DNA of 64,000 nucleotides from Glandiceps talaboti (GCF_964340395.1 NC_135558.1:20237871-20301870); one strand, 5' to 3'; positions 36,729-49,935 are shown, numbered from the stretch's first letter. The notes: generated from the sequence alone by a model not told the origin. Numbers and translations are program-made.

Positions 36729-37351
36729 GCACTGTACAATATCTTACCCACAACTCTCTCTGATTGGTATGCTTGGAGGTTCCTTATTTTATAACTTTTT
36801 TCAATAATCCATACTTTTTAACATTTTAAGCTTAGTAATTAAGTCTAATTAATATGTAGCAAAAGAACGCTTAGGAATCAAAAATAAAGTCCTAAATTTT
36901 GTATGAAAATGAACTAACAACTAAATTAAGCATGTGCTGTGAATAAAACACTTTTCACTGTCAAAGTGTCAATAACTTGGGTAGTCAGTGTGTATGATGA
37001 GTTTTATTATGTAAATTTCTTTTGTCATACCTATTCAAATAAATCTATATCTTTGGCAAAGTCATAACAGGTGCATATATTTTCCTTAGTTTCGTCGCAA
37101 ATATTCTTCACGTCTTTCAAGAAAATCTGCTGACAAATTTCTAAAATTGCTACTCCTTCTACAATAAACCACTGATACCAGAACCGATGAAAATGGGTAT
37201 TAAGAAACTCATCGGTGGCAATTCTATGCTTGCCAAATGGAAAAAATGTTTTTACAAAACCCTATACACTGGTGAGATGTGTCTGACTTCAAGGAGATGA
37301 TGTCCAACACTACAAATCAGAGAGAGTTGTGGGTAAAATGTTGTACAGTGC
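36729..37351. mobile_element. TIR-bounded non-autonomous element next to the 5S array
   Basis: gcactgtacaatatcttacc at 36,729 continues through caactctctctgattggta. It is matched in inverse orientation by 37,303-37,351 (tacaaatcagagagagttgt onward to ttgtacagtgc). The arms are about 45-50 bp with few mismatches and enclose about 530 bp without a recognisable transposase. This fits a small DNA transposon; the target duplication is unclear. Confidence 0.6.
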
Positions 37352-37557
37352 ACTGCACGTGAAGTACAAGCGACACATGTGAATGACTATACACACAAAC
37401 ATATTACAATTTGTAACGTGTGCAAAATACGCAGGCGTAAAACGAATATGTAGTAAACCAATTAGTATTAAACCAGACACAGGCGTTGTATACCAGTCAC
37501 ATGCGTTACTGGCAACTCTCATGTCTGAAACTCGACAACGCGCGTACTGCCTCTATC
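37352..37557. other. Unique flank of the 5S array
   Basis: Single-copy sequence up to the junction. Repeat homology begins at about 37,558 (cggggttgcgcctcttgtga), in mid-spacer. Confidence 0.55.
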
Positions 37558-37955
37558 CGGGGTTGCGCCTCTTGTGACGAGCGCCATCTACGACAAAAAG
37601 TAACCATTAGGTATTTTATATTTTTTTTCATTTCTTTTCATTTTACTCGAGATATGTTTGTATGGTTATTTTTCAACTTGTTCTGAGAGCAACGAACACC
37701 CTGAGCAACAACCACCTGTAGCAACAACATACGACATACCATGAATACAGTATCTATCTGATGCGGCGATCTATGTGTTCACTCACATATTGCGATTACA
37801 GTTTTAAGTCAGTACGGATAACTTCTCTCGCCATTTAAAAAACAAATTACTGCCCCCAAAAATAGGGTTGGTCGGGTTATCGGAAAAACACATTGTTTCT
37901 GTTTACTGGTAACTGTCTTTCAGTATTTTCTAGTGGGTATTAAACGAGTCGTTAG

Positions 37956-37962
37956 TATATAA
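37956..37962 (+). promoter_or_regulatory. TATA box of the 5S unit (one per unit, first shown)
   Basis: TATATAA at -32 to -26 relative to the 5S start, repeated in every unit. A TATA-like element near -30 is known to assist Pol III 5S transcription in several invertebrates, in addition to the internal A and C boxes. Confidence 0.55.
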
Positions 37963-37987
37963 CCTTATAACTTTGCTGTAAGTACTT

Positions 37988-38106
37988 GCCTACGGCCATA
38001 CTACGTAGAAAACACCGGTTCTCGTCCGATCACCGAAGTTAAGCTGCGTCGGGCGTGGTTAGTACTTGGATGGGAGACCGCCTGGGAATACCACGTGCCG
38101 TAGGCG
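37988..38106 (+). rRNA. 5S rRNA copy 1
   Basis: The sequence starts gcctacggccatactacgta and ends gtgccgtaggc. Positions 1-9 pair perfectly with 110-118 (helix I). The internal control region is intact: A-box around 50-64 (agttaagctgcgtcgg) and C-box around 80-97 (tggatgggagaccgcctg). Length is 118-119 nt, normal for the family. This is the reference for the other copies. Confidence 0.97.
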
Positions 38107-38111
38107 TTTCT

Positions 38112-38333
38112 ATTTTATATTTGTTTTTCATTTCTTTTCATTTTACTCGAGATATGTTTGTATGATCATTTTTTTTTTATCGTTACGAGTCTTACGACAA
38201 TGACGTGAACTGCTCGGGGTTGCGCCTCTTGTGACGAGCGCCATCTACGACAAAAAGTAACCATTAGGTATTTTATATTTTTTTTCATTTCTTTTCATTT
38301 TACTCGAGATATGTTTGTATGGTTATTTTTCAA
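38112..38333 (+). repeat. Internal duplication in the 5S spacer (first full unit shown)
   Basis: The about 64-bp segment after the 5S gene (38,112-38,175; core tactcgagatatgtttgtat) recurs 158 bp later at 38,270-38,333 with a few changes (gatcat versus ggttat). The pair is present in every unit. Confidence 0.9.
38113..38128 (+). terminator. Pol III terminator T runs (one per unit, first shown)
   Basis: A T4 run at 38,113-38,116 and a T5 run at 38,124-38,128, 8 and 19 nt beyond the 3' stem of 5S, repeated in all units. Confidence 0.65.
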
Positions 38334-38644
38334 CTTGTTCTGAGAGCAACGAACACCCTGAGCAACAACCACCTGTAGCAACAACATACGACATACCATG
38401 AATACAGTATCTATCTGATGCGGCGATCTATGTGTTCACTCACATATTGCGATTACAGTTTTAAGTCACTACGGATAACTTCTCTCGCCATTTAAAAAAC
38501 AAATTACTGCCCCCAAAAATAGGGTTGGTCGGGTTATCGGAAAAACACATTGTTTCTGTTTACTGGTAACTGTCTTTCAGTATTTTCTAGTGGGTATTAA
38601 ACGAGTCGTTAGTATATAACCTTATAACTTTGCTGTAAGTACTT

Positions 38645-38763
38645 GCCTACGGCCATACTACGTAGAAAACACCGGTTCTCGTCCGATCACCGAAGTTAAG
38701 CTGCGTCGGGCGTGGTTAGTACTTGGATGGGAGACCGCCTGGGAATACCACGTGCCGTAGGCG
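38645..38763 (+). rRNA. 5S rRNA copy 2
   Basis: No difference from copy 1 seen. Its upstream spacer is the C type (aagtcactacgg), unlike copies 3-21. Confidence 0.97.
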
Positions 38764-39301
38764 TTTCTATTTTATATTTGTTTTTCATTTCTTTTCATTT
38801 TACTCGAGATATGTTTGTATGATCATTTTTTTTTTATCGTTACGAGTCTTACGACAATGACGTGAACTGCTCGGGGTTGCGCCTCTTGTGACGAGCGCCA
38901 TCTACGACAAAAAGTAACCATTAGGTATTTTATATTTTTTTTCATTTCTTTTCATTTTACTCGAGATATGTTTGTATGGTTATTTTTCAACTTGTTCTGA
39001 GAGCAACGAACACCCTGAGCAACAACCACCTGTAGCAACAACATACGACATACCATGAATACAGTATCTATCTGATGCGGCGATCTATGTGTTCACTCAC
39101 ATATTGCGATTACAGTTTTAAGTCAGTACGGATAACTTCTCTCGCCATTTAAAAAACAAATTACTGCCCCCAAAAATAGGGTTGGTCGGGTTATCGGAAA
39201 AACACATTGTTTCTGTTTACTGGTAACTGTCTTTCAGTATTTTCTAGTGGGTATTAAACGAGTCGTTAGTATATAACCTTATAACTTTGCTGTAAGTACT
39301 T

Positions 39302-39420
39302 GCCTACGGCCATACTACGTAGAAAACACCGGTTCTCGTCCGATCACCGAAGTTAAGCTGCGTCGGGCGTGGTTAGTACTTGGATGGGAGACCGCCTGGG
39401 AATACCACGTGCCGTAGGCG
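39302..39420 (+). rRNA. 5S rRNA copy 3
   Basis: No difference from copy 1 seen; G-type spacer (aagtcagtacgg). Confidence 0.97.
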
Positions 39421-39958
39421 TTTCTATTTTATATTTGTTTTTCATTTCTTTTCATTTTACTCGAGATATGTTTGTATGATCATTTTTTTTTTATCGTTAC
39501 GAGTCTTACGACAATGACGTGAACTGCTCGGGGTTGCGCCTCTTGTGACGAGCGCCATCTACGACAAAAAGTAACCATTAGGTATTTTATATTTTTTTTC
39601 ATTTCTTTTCATTTTACTCGAGATATGTTTGTATGGTTATTTTTCAACTTGTTCTGAGAGCAACGAACACCCTGAGCAACAACCACCTGTAGCAACAACA
39701 TACGACATACCATGAATACAGTATCTATCTGATGCGGCGATCTATGTGTTCACTCACATATTGCGATTACAGTTTTAAGTCAGTACGGATAACTTCTCTC
39801 GCCATTTAAAAAACAAATTACTGCCCCCAAAAATAGGGTTGGTCGGGTTATCGGAAAAACACATTGTTTCTGTTTACTGGTAACTGTCTTTCAGTATTTT
39901 CTAGTGGGTATTAAACGAGTCGTTAGTATATAACCTTATAACTTTGCTGTAAGTACTT

Positions 39959-40077
39959 GCCTACGGCCATACTACGTAGAAAACACCGGTTCTCGTCCGA
40001 TCACCGAAGTTAAGCTGCGTCGGGCGTGGTTAGTACTTGGATGGGAGACCGCCTGGGAATACCACGTGCCGTAGGCG
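39959..40077 (+). rRNA. 5S rRNA copy 4
   Basis: No difference from copy 1 seen; G-type spacer. Confidence 0.97.
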
Positions 40078-40616
40078 TTTCTATTTTATATTTGTTTTTC
40101 ATTTCTTTTCATTTTACTCGAGATATGTTTGTATGATCATTTTTTTTTTATCGTTACGAGTCTTACGACAATGACGTGAACTGCTCGGGGTTGCGCCTCT
40201 TGTGACGAGCGCCATCTACGACAAAAAGTAACCATTAGGTATTTTATATTTTTTTTCATTTCTTTTCATTTTACTCGAGATATGTTTGTATGGTTATTTT
40301 TCAACTTGTTCTGAGAGCAACGAACACCCTGAGCAACAACCACCTGTAGCAACAACATACGACATACCATGAATACAGTATCTATCTGATGCGGCGATCT
40401 ATGTGTTCACTCACATATTGCGATTACAGTTTTAAGTCAGTACGGATAACTTCTCTCGCCATTTAAAAAACAAATTACTGCCCCCCAAAAATAGGGTTGG
40501 TCGGGTTATCGGAAAAACACATTGTTTCTGTTTACTGGTAACTGTCTTTCAGTATTTTCTAGTGGGTATTAAACGAGTCGTTAGTATATAACCTTATAAC
40601 TTTGCTGTAAGTACTT

Positions 40617-40735
40617 GCCTACGGCCATACTACGTAGAAAACACCGGTTCTCGTCCGATCACCGAAGTTAAGCTGCGTCGGGCGTGGTTAGTACTTGGAT
40701 GGGAGACCGCCTGGGAATACCACGTGCCGTAGGCG
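40617..40735 (+). rRNA. 5S rRNA copy 5
   Basis: Gene unchanged; the spacer has one extra C near 40,483, giving 658 bp. Confidence 0.97.
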
Positions 40736-41273
40736 TTTCTATTTTATATTTGTTTTTCATTTCTTTTCATTTTACTCGAGATATGTTTGTATGATCATTT
40801 TTTTTTTATCGTTACGAGTCTTACGACAATGACGTGAACTGCTCGGGGTTGCGCCTCTTGTGACGAGCGCCATCTACGACAAAAAGTAACCATTAGGTAT
40901 TTTATATTTTTTTTCATTTCTTTTCATTTTACTCGAGATATGTTTGTATGGTTATTTTTCAACTTGTTCTGAGAGCAACGAACACCCTGAGCAACAACCA
41001 CCTGTAGCAACAACATACGACATACCATGAATACAGTATCTATCTGATGCGGCGATCTATGTGTTCACTCACATATTGCGATTACAGTTTTAAGTCAGTA
41101 CGGATAACTTCTCTCGCCATTTAAAAAACAAATTACTGCCCCCAAAAATAGGGTTGGTCGGGTTATCGGAAAAACACATTGTTTCTGTTTACTGGTAACT
41201 GTCTTTCAGTATTTTCTAGTGGGTATTAAACGAGTCGTTAGTATATAACCTTATAACTTTGCTGTAAGTACTT

Positions 41274-41392
41274 GCCTACGGCCATACTACGTAGAAAACA
41301 CCGGTTCTCGTCCGATCACCGAAGTTAAGCTGCGTCGGGCGTGGTTAGTACTTGGATGGGAGACCGCCTGGGAATACCACGTGCCGTAGGCG
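41274..41392 (+). rRNA. 5S rRNA copy 6
   Basis: No difference from copy 1 seen; G-type spacer. Confidence 0.97.
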
Positions 41393-41930
41393 TTTCTATT
41401 TTATATTTGTTTTTCATTTCTTTTCATTTTACTCGAGATATGTTTGTATGATCATTTTTTTTTTATCGTTACGAGTCTTACGACAATGACGTGAACTGCT
41501 CGGGGTTGCGCCTCTTGTGACGAGCGCCATCTACGACAAAAAGTAACCATTAGGTATTTTATATTTTTTTTCATTTCTTTTCATTTTACTCGAGATATGT
41601 TTGTATGGTTATTTTTCAACTTGTTCTGAGAGCAACGAACACCCTGAGCAACAACCACCTGTAGCAACAACATACGACATACCATGAATACAGTATCTAT
41701 CTGATGCGGCGATCTATGTGTTCACTCACATATTGCGATTACAGTTTTAAGTCAGTACGGATAACTTCTCTCGCCATTTAAAAAACAAATTACTGCCCCC
41801 AAAAATAGGGTTGGTCGGGTTATCGGAAAAACACATTGTTTCTGTTTACTGGTAACTGTCTTTCAGTATTTTCTAGTGGGTATTAAACGAGTCGTTAGTA
41901 TATAACCTTATAACTTTGCTGTAAGTACTT

Positions 41931-42049
41931 GCCTACGGCCATACTACGTAGAAAACACCGGTTCTCGTCCGATCACCGAAGTTAAGCTGCGTCGGGCGTG
42001 GTTAGTACTTGGATGGGAGACCGCCTGGGAATACCACGTGCCGTAGGCG
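41931..42049 (+). rRNA. 5S rRNA copy 7
   Basis: No difference from copy 1 seen; G-type spacer. Confidence 0.97.
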
Positions 42050-42587
42050 TTTCTATTTTATATTTGTTTTTCATTTCTTTTCATTTTACTCGAGATATGT
42101 TTGTATGATCATTTTTTTTTTATCGTTACGAGTCTTACGACAATGACGTGAACTGCTCGGGGTTGCGCCTCTTGTGACGAGCGCCATCTACGACAAAAAG
42201 TAACCATTAGGTATTTTATATTTTTTTTCATTTCTTTTCATTTTACTCGAGATATGTTTGTATGGTTATTTTTCAACTTGTTCTGAGAGCAACGAACACC
42301 CTGAGCAACAACCACCTGTAGCAACAACATACGACATACCATGAATACAGTATCTATCTGATGCGGCGATCTATGTGTTCACTCACATATTGCGATTACA
42401 GTTTTAAGTCAGTACGGATAACTTCTCTCGCCATTTAAAAAACAAATTACTGCCCCCAAAAATAGGGTTGGTCGGGTTATCGGAAAAACACATTGTTTCT
42501 GTTTACTGGTAACTGTCTTTCAGTATTTTCTAGTGGGTATTAAACGAGTCGTTAGTATATAACCTTATAACTTTGCTGTAAGTACTT

Positions 42588-42706
42588 GCCTACGGCCATA
42601 CTACGTAGAAAACACCGGTTCTCGTCCGATCACCGAAGTTAAGCTGCGTCGGGCGTGGTTAGTACTTGGATGGGAGACCGCCTGGGAATACCACGTGCCG
42701 TAGGCG
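42588..42706 (+). rRNA. 5S rRNA copy 8
   Basis: No difference from copy 1 seen; G-type spacer. Confidence 0.97.
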
Positions 42707-43244
42707 TTTCTATTTTATATTTGTTTTTCATTTCTTTTCATTTTACTCGAGATATGTTTGTATGATCATTTTTTTTTTATCGTTACGAGTCTTACGACAA
42801 TGACGTGAACTGCTCGGGGTTGCGCCTCTTGTGACGAGCGCCATCTACGACAAAAAGTAACCATTAGGTATTTTATATTTTTTTTCATTTCTTTTCATTT
42901 TACTCGAGATATGTTTGTATGGTTATTTTTCAACTTGTTCTGAGAGCAACGAACACCCTGAGCAACAACCACCTGTAGCAACAACATACGACATACCATG
43001 AATACAGTATCTATCTGATGCGGCGATCTATGTGTTCACTCACATATTGCGATTACAGTTTTAAGTCAGTACGGATAACTTCTCTCGCCATTTAAAAAAC
43101 AAATTACTGCCCCCAAAAATAGGGTTGGTCGGGTTATCGGAAAAACACATTGTTTCTGTTTACTGGTAACTGTCTTTCAGTATTTTCTAGTGGGTATTAA
43201 ACGAGTCGTTAGTATATAACCTTATAACTTTGCTGTAAGTACTT

Positions 43245-43363
43245 GCCTACGGCCATACTACGTAGAAAACACCGGTTCTCGTCCGATCACCGAAGTTAAG
43301 CTGCGTCGGGCGTGGTTAGTACTTGGATGGGAGACCGCCTGGGAATACCACGTGCCGTAGGCG
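43245..43363 (+). rRNA. 5S rRNA copy 9
   Basis: No difference from copy 1 seen; G-type spacer. Confidence 0.97.
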
Positions 43364-43902
43364 TTTCTATTTTATATTTGTTTTTCATTTCTTTTCATTT
43401 TACTCGAGATATGTTTGTATGATCATTTTTTTTTTATCGTTACGAGTCTTACGACAATGACGTGAACTGCTCGGGGTTGCGCCTCTTGTGACGAGCGCCA
43501 TCTACGACAAAAAGTAACCATTAGGTATTTTATTTTTTTTTTCATTTCTTTTCATTTTACTCGAGATATGTTTGTATGGTTATTTTTCAACTTGTTCTGA
43601 GAGCAACGAACACCCTGAGCAACAACCACCTGTAGCAACAACATACGACATACCATGAATACAGTATCTATCTGATGCGGCGATCTATGTGTTCACTCAC
43701 ATATTGCGATTACAGTTTTAAGTCAGTACGGATAACTTCTCTCGCCATTTAAAAAACAAATTACTGCCCCCCAAAAATAGGGTTGGTCGGGTTATCGGAA
43801 AAACACATTGTTTCTGTTTACTGGTAACTGTCTTTCAGTATTTTCTAGTGGGTATTAAACGAGTCGTTAGTATATAACCTTATAACTTTGCTGTAAGTAC
43901 TT

Positions 43903-44021
43903 GCCTACGGCCATACTACGTAGAAAACACCGGTTCTCGTCCGATCACCGAAGTTAAGCTGCGTCGGGCGTGGTTAGTACTTGGATGGGAGACCGCCTGG
44001 GAATACCACGTGCCGTAGGCG
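43903..44021 (+). rRNA. 5S rRNA copy 10
   Basis: Gene unchanged; spacer with six C near 43,770 and an A-to-G change just downstream near 44,032. Confidence 0.97.
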
Positions 44022-44559
44022 TTTCTATTTTGTATTTGTTTTTCATTTCTTTTCATTTTACTCGAGATATGTTTGTATGATCATTTTTTTTTTATCGTTA
44101 CGAGTCTTACGACAATGACGTGAACTGCTCGGGGTTGCGCCTCTTGTGACGAGCGCCATCTACGACAAAAAGTAACCATTAGGTATTTTATATTTTTTTT
44201 CATTTCTTTTCATTTTACTCGAGATATGTTTGTATGGTTATTTTTCAACTTGTTCTGAGAGCAACGAACACCCTGAGCAACAACCACCTGTAGCAACAAC
44301 ATACGACATACCATGAATACAGTATCTATCTGATGCGGCGATCTATGTGTTCACTCACATATTGCGATTACAGTTTTAAGTCAGTACGGATAACTTCTCT
44401 CGCCATTTAAAAAACAAATTACTGCCCCCAAAAATAGGGTTGGTCGGGTTATCGGAAAAACACATTGTTTCTGTTTACTGGTAACTGTCTTTCAGTATTT
44501 TCTAGTGGGTATTAAACGAGTCGTTAGTATATAACCTTATAACTTTGCTGTAAGTACTT

Positions 44560-44678
44560 GCCTACGGCCATACTACGTAGAAAACACCGGTTCTCGTCCG
44601 ATCACCGAAGTTAAGCTGCGTCGGGCGTGGTTAGTACTTGGATGGGAGACCGCCTGGGAATACCACGTGCCGTAGGCG
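44560..44678 (+). rRNA. 5S rRNA copy 11
   Basis: Gene unchanged; the following spacer has a long T tract near 44,843. Confidence 0.97.
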
Positions 44679-45216
44679 TTTCTATTTTATATTTGTTTTT
44701 CATTTCTTTTCATTTTACTCGAGATATGTTTGTATGATCATTTTTTTTTTATCGTTACGAGTCTTACGACAATGACGTGAACTGCTCGGGGTTGCGCCTC
44801 TTGTGACGAGCGCCATCTACGACAAAAAGTAACCATTAGGTATTTTTTTTTTTTTTTCATTTCTTTTCATTTTACTCGAGATATGTTTGTATGGTTATTT
44901 TTCAACTTGTTCTGAGAGCAACGAACACCCTGAGCAACAACCACCTGTAGCAACAACATACGACATACCATGAATACAGTATCTATCTGATGCGGCGATC
45001 TATGTGTTCACTCACATATTGCGATTACAGTTTTAAGTCAGTACGGATAACTTCTCTCGCCATTTAAAAAACAAATTACTGCCCCCAAAAATAGGGTTGG
45101 TCGGGTTATCGGAAAAACACATTGTTTCTGTTTACTGGTAACTGTCTTTCAGTATTTTCTAGTGGGTATTAAACGAGTCGTTAGTATATAACCTTATAAC
45201 TTTGCTGTAAGTACTT

Positions 45217-45335
45217 GCCTACGGCCATACTACGTAGAAAACACCGGTTCTCGTCCGATCACCGAAGTTAAGCTGCGTCGGGCGTGGTTAGTACTTGGAT
45301 GGGAGACCGCCTGGGAATACCACGTGCCGTAGGCG
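45217..45335 (+). rRNA. 5S rRNA copy 12
   Basis: No difference from copy 1 seen; G-type spacer. Confidence 0.97.
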
Positions 45336-45874
45336 TTTCTATTTTATATTTGTTTTTCATTTCTTTTCATTTTACTCGAGATATGTTTGTATGATCATTT
45401 TTTTTTTATCGTTACGAGTCTTACGACAATGACGTGAACTGCTCGGGGTTGCGCCTCTTGTGACGAGCGCCATCTACGACAAAAAGTAACCATTAGGTAT
45501 TTTATATTTTTTTTCATTTCTTTTCATTTTACTCGAGATATGTTTGTATGGTTATTTTTCAACTTGTTCTGAGAGCAACGAACACCCTGAGCAACAACCA
45601 CCTGTAGCAACAACATACGACATACCATGAATACAGTATCTATCTGATGCGGCGATCTATGTGTTCACTCACATATTGCGATTACAGTTTTAAGTCAGTA
45701 CGGATAACTTCTCTCGCCATTTAAAAAACAAATTACTGCCCCCCAAAAATAGGGTTGGTCGGGTTATCGGAAAAACACATTGTTTCTGTTTACTGGTAAC
45801 TGTCTTTCAGTATTTTCTAGTGGGTATTAAACGAGTCGTTAGTATATAACCTTATAACTTTGCTGTAAGTACTT

Positions 45875-45993
45875 GCCTACGGCCATACTACGTAGAAAAC
45901 ACCGGTTCTCGTCCGATCACCGAAGTTAAGCTGCGTCGGGCGTGGTTAGTACTTGGATGGGAGACCGCCTGGGAATACCACGTGCCGTAGGCG
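45875..45993 (+). rRNA. 5S rRNA copy 13
   Basis: Gene unchanged; six-C spacer near 45,740 (658-bp unit). Confidence 0.97.
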
Positions 45994-46531
45994 TTTCTAT
46001 TTTATATTTGTTTTTCATTTCTTTTCATTTTACTCGAGATATGTTTGTATGATCATTTTTTTTTTATCGTTACGAGTCTTACGACAATGACGTGAACTGC
46101 TCGGGGTTGCGCCTCTTGTGACGAGCGCCATCTACGACAAAAAGTAACCATTAGGTATTTTATATTTTTTTTCATTTCTTTTCATTTTACTCGAGATATG
46201 TTTGTATGGTTATTTTTCAACTTGTTCTGAGAGCAACGAACACCCTGAGCAACAACCACCTGTAGCAACAACATACGACATACCATGAATACAGTATCTA
46301 TCTGATGCGGCGATCTATGTGTTCACTCACATATTGCGATTACAGTTTTAAGTCAGTACGGATAACTTCTCTCGCCATTTAAAAAACAAATTACTGCCCC
46401 CAAAAATAGGGTTGGTCGGGTTATCGGAAAAACACATTGTTTCTGTTTACTGGTAACTGTCTTTCAGTATTTTCTAGTGGGTATTAAACGAGTCGTTAGT
46501 ATATAACCTTATAACTTTGCTGTAAGTACTT

Positions 46532-46650
46532 GCCTACGGCCATACTACGTAGAAAACACCGGTTCTCGTCCGATCACCGAAGTTAAGCTGCGTCGGGCGT
46601 GGTTAGTACTTGGATGGGAGACCGCCTGGGAATACCACGTGCCGTAGGCG
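46532..46650 (+). rRNA. 5S rRNA copy 14
   Basis: No difference from copy 1 seen; G-type spacer. Confidence 0.97.
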
Positions 46651-47188
46651 TTTCTATTTTATATTTGTTTTTCATTTCTTTTCATTTTACTCGAGATATG
46701 TTTGTATGATCATTTTTTTTTTATCGTTACGAGTCTTACGACAATGACGTGAACTGCTCGGGGTTGCGCCTCTTGTGACGAGCGCCATCTACGACAAAAA
46801 GTAACCATTAGGTATTTTATATTTTTTTTCATTTCTTTTCATTTTACTCGAGATATGTTTGTATGGTTATTTTTCAACTTGTTCTGAGAGCAACGAACAC
46901 CCTGAGCAACAACCACCTGTAGCAACAACATACGACATACCATGAATACAGTATCTATCTGATGCGGCGATCTATGTGTTCACTCACATATTGCGATTAC
47001 AGTTTTAAGTCAGTACGGATAACTTCTCTCGCCATTTAAAAAACAAATTACTGCCCCCAAAAATAGGGTTGGTCGGGTTATCGGAAAAACACATTGTTTC
47101 TGTTTACTGGTAACTGTCTTTCAGTATTTTCTAGTGGGTATTAAACGAGTCGTTAGTATATAACCTTATAACTTTGCTGTAAGTACTT

Positions 47189-47307
47189 GCCTACGGCCAT
47201 ACTACGTAGAAAACACCGGTTCTCGTCCGATCACCGAAGTTAAGCTGCGTCGGGCGTGGTTAGTACTTGGATGGGAGACCGCCTGGGAATACCACGTGCC
47301 GTAGGCG
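47189..47307 (+). rRNA. 5S rRNA copy 15
   Basis: No difference from copy 1 seen; G-type spacer. Confidence 0.97.
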
Positions 47308-47845
47308 TTTCTATTTTATATTTGTTTTTCATTTCTTTTCATTTTACTCGAGATATGTTTGTATGATCATTTTTTTTTTATCGTTACGAGTCTTACGACA
47401 ATGACGTGAACTGCTCGGGGTTGCGCCTCTTGTGACGAGCGCCATCTACGACAAAAAGTAACCATTAGGTATTTTATATTTTTTTTCATTTCTTTTCATT
47501 TTACTCGAGATATGTTTGTATGGTTATTTTTCAACTTGTTCTGAGAGCAACGAACACCCTGAGCAACAACCACCTGTAGCAACAACATACGACATACCAT
47601 GAATACAGTATCTATCTGATGCGGCGATCTATGTGTTCACTCACATATTGCGATTACAGTTTTAAGTCAGTACGGATAACTTCTCTCGCCATTTAAAAAA
47701 CAAATTACTGCCCCCAAAAATAGGGTTGGTCGGGTTATCGGAAAAACACATTGTTTCTGTTTACTGGTAACTGTCTTTCAGTATTTTCTAGTGGGTATTA
47801 AACGAGTCGTTAGTATATAACCTTATAACTTTGCTGTAAGTACTT

Positions 47846-47964
47846 GCCTACGGCCATACTACGTAGAAAACACCGGTTCTCGTCCGATCACCGAAGTTAA
47901 GCTGCGTCGGGCGTGGTTAGTACTTGGATGGGATACCGCCTGGGAATACCACGTGCCGTAGGCG
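47846..47964 (+). rRNA. 5S rRNA copy 16 (C-box variant)
   Basis: G-to-T at gene position 89 (47,934; gggataccgcc), inside the C-box/loop E region, possibly weakening TFIIIA binding or ribosomal function. Confidence 0.95.
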
Positions 47965-48502
47965 TTTCTATTTTATATTTGTTTTTCATTTCTTTTCATT
48001 TTACTCGAGATATGTTTGTATGATCATTTTTTTTTTATCGTTACGAGTCTTACGACAATGACGTGAACTGCTCGGGGTTGCGCCTCTTGTGACGAGCGCC
48101 ATCTACGACAAAAAGTAACCATTAGGTATTTTATATTTTTTTTCATTTCTTTTCATTTTACTCGAGATATGTTTGTATGGTTATTTTTCAACTTGTTCTG
48201 AGAGCAACGAACACCCTGAGCAACAACCACCTGTAGCAACAACATACGACATACCATGAATACAGTATCTATCTGATGCGGCGATCTATGTGTTCACTCA
48301 CATATTGCGATTACAGTTTTAAGTCAGTACGGATAACTTCTCTCGCCATTTAAAAAACAAATTACTGCCCCCAAAAATAGGGTTGGTCGGGTTATCGGAA
48401 AAACACATTGTTTCTGTTTACTGGTAACTGTCTTTCAGTATTTTCTAGTGGGTATTAAACGAGTCGTTAGTATATAACCTTATAACTTTGCTGTAAGTAC
48501 TT

Positions 48503-48621
48503 GCCTACGGCCATACTACGTAGAAAACACCGGTTCTCGTCCGATCACCGAAGTTAAGCTGCGTCGGGCGTGGTTAGTACTTGGATGGGAGACCGCCTGG
48601 GAATACCACGTGCCGTAGGCG
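48503..48621 (+). rRNA. 5S rRNA copy 17
   Basis: No difference from copy 1 seen; G-type spacer. Confidence 0.97.
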
Positions 48622-49159
48622 TTTCTATTTTATATTTGTTTTTCATTTCTTTTCATTTTACTCGAGATATGTTTGTATGATCATTTTTTTTTTATCGTTA
48701 CGAGTCTTACGACAATGACGTGAACTGCTCGGGGTTGCGCCTCTTGTGACGAGCGCCATCTACGACAAAAAGTAACCATTAGGTATTTTATATTTTTTTT
48801 CATTTCTTTTCATTTTACTCGAGATATGTTTGTATGGTTATTTTTCAACTTGTTCTGAGAGCAACGAACACCCTGAGCAACAACCACCTGTAGCAACAAC
48901 ATACGACATACCATGAATACAGTATCTATCTGATGCGGCGATCTATGTGTTCACTCACATATTGCGATTACAGTTTTAAGTCAGTACGGATAACTTCTCT
49001 CGCCATTTAAAAAACAAATTACTGCCCCCAAAAATAGGGTTGGTCGGGTTATCGGAAAAACACATTGTTTCTGTTTACTGGTAACTGTCTTTCAGTATTT
49101 TCTAGTGGGTATTAAACGAGTCGTTAGTATATAACCTTATAACTTTGCTGTAAGTACTT

Positions 49160-49278
49160 GCCTACGGCCATACTACGTAGAAAACACCGGTTCTCGTCCG
49201 ATCACCGAAGTTAAGCTGCGTCGGGCGTGGTTAGTACTTGGATGGGAGACCGCCTGGGAATACCACGTGCCGTAGGCG
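49160..49278 (+). rRNA. 5S rRNA copy 18
   Basis: No difference from copy 1 seen; G-type spacer. Confidence 0.97.
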
Positions 49279-49816
49279 TTTCTATTTTATATTTGTTTTT
49301 CATTTCTTTTCATTTTACTCGAGATATGTTTGTATGATCATTTTTTTTTTATCGTTACGAGTCTTACGACAATGACGTGAACTGCTCGGGGTTGCGCCTC
49401 TTGTGACGAGCGCCATCTACGACAAAAAGTAACCATTAGGTATTTTATATTTTTTTTCATTTCTTTTCATTTTACTCGAGATATGTTTGTATGGTTATTT
49501 TTCAACTTGTTCTGAGAGCAACGAACACCCTGAGCAACAACCACCTGTAGCAACAACATACGACATACCATGAATACAGTATCTATCTGATGCGGCGATC
49601 TATGTGTTCACTCACATATTGCGATTACAGTTTTAAGTCAGTACGGATAACTTCTCTCGCCATTTAAAAAACAAATTACTGCCCCCAAAAATAGGGTTGG
49701 TCGGGTTATCGGAAAAACACATTGTTTCTGTTTACTGGTAACTGTCTTTCAGTATTTTCTAGTGGGTATTAAACGAGTCGTTAGTATATAACCTTATAAC
49801 TTTGCTGTAAGTACTT

Positions 49817-49935
49817 GCCTACGGCCATACTACGTAGAAAACACCGGTTCTCGTCCGATCACCGAAGTTAAGCTGCGTCGGGCGTGGTTAGTACTTGGAT
49901 GGGAGACCGCCTGGGAATACCACGTGCCGTAGGCG
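49817..49935 (+). rRNA. 5S rRNA copy 19
   Basis: No difference from copy 1 seen; G-type spacer. Confidence 0.97.

Noticed and set aside
38107-38644. Spliced-leader or snRNA gene in the 5S spacer, as in some other animals
   Set aside because: No leader-plus-donor with a downstream Sm site, and no snRNA-like motif, was found in either orientation.
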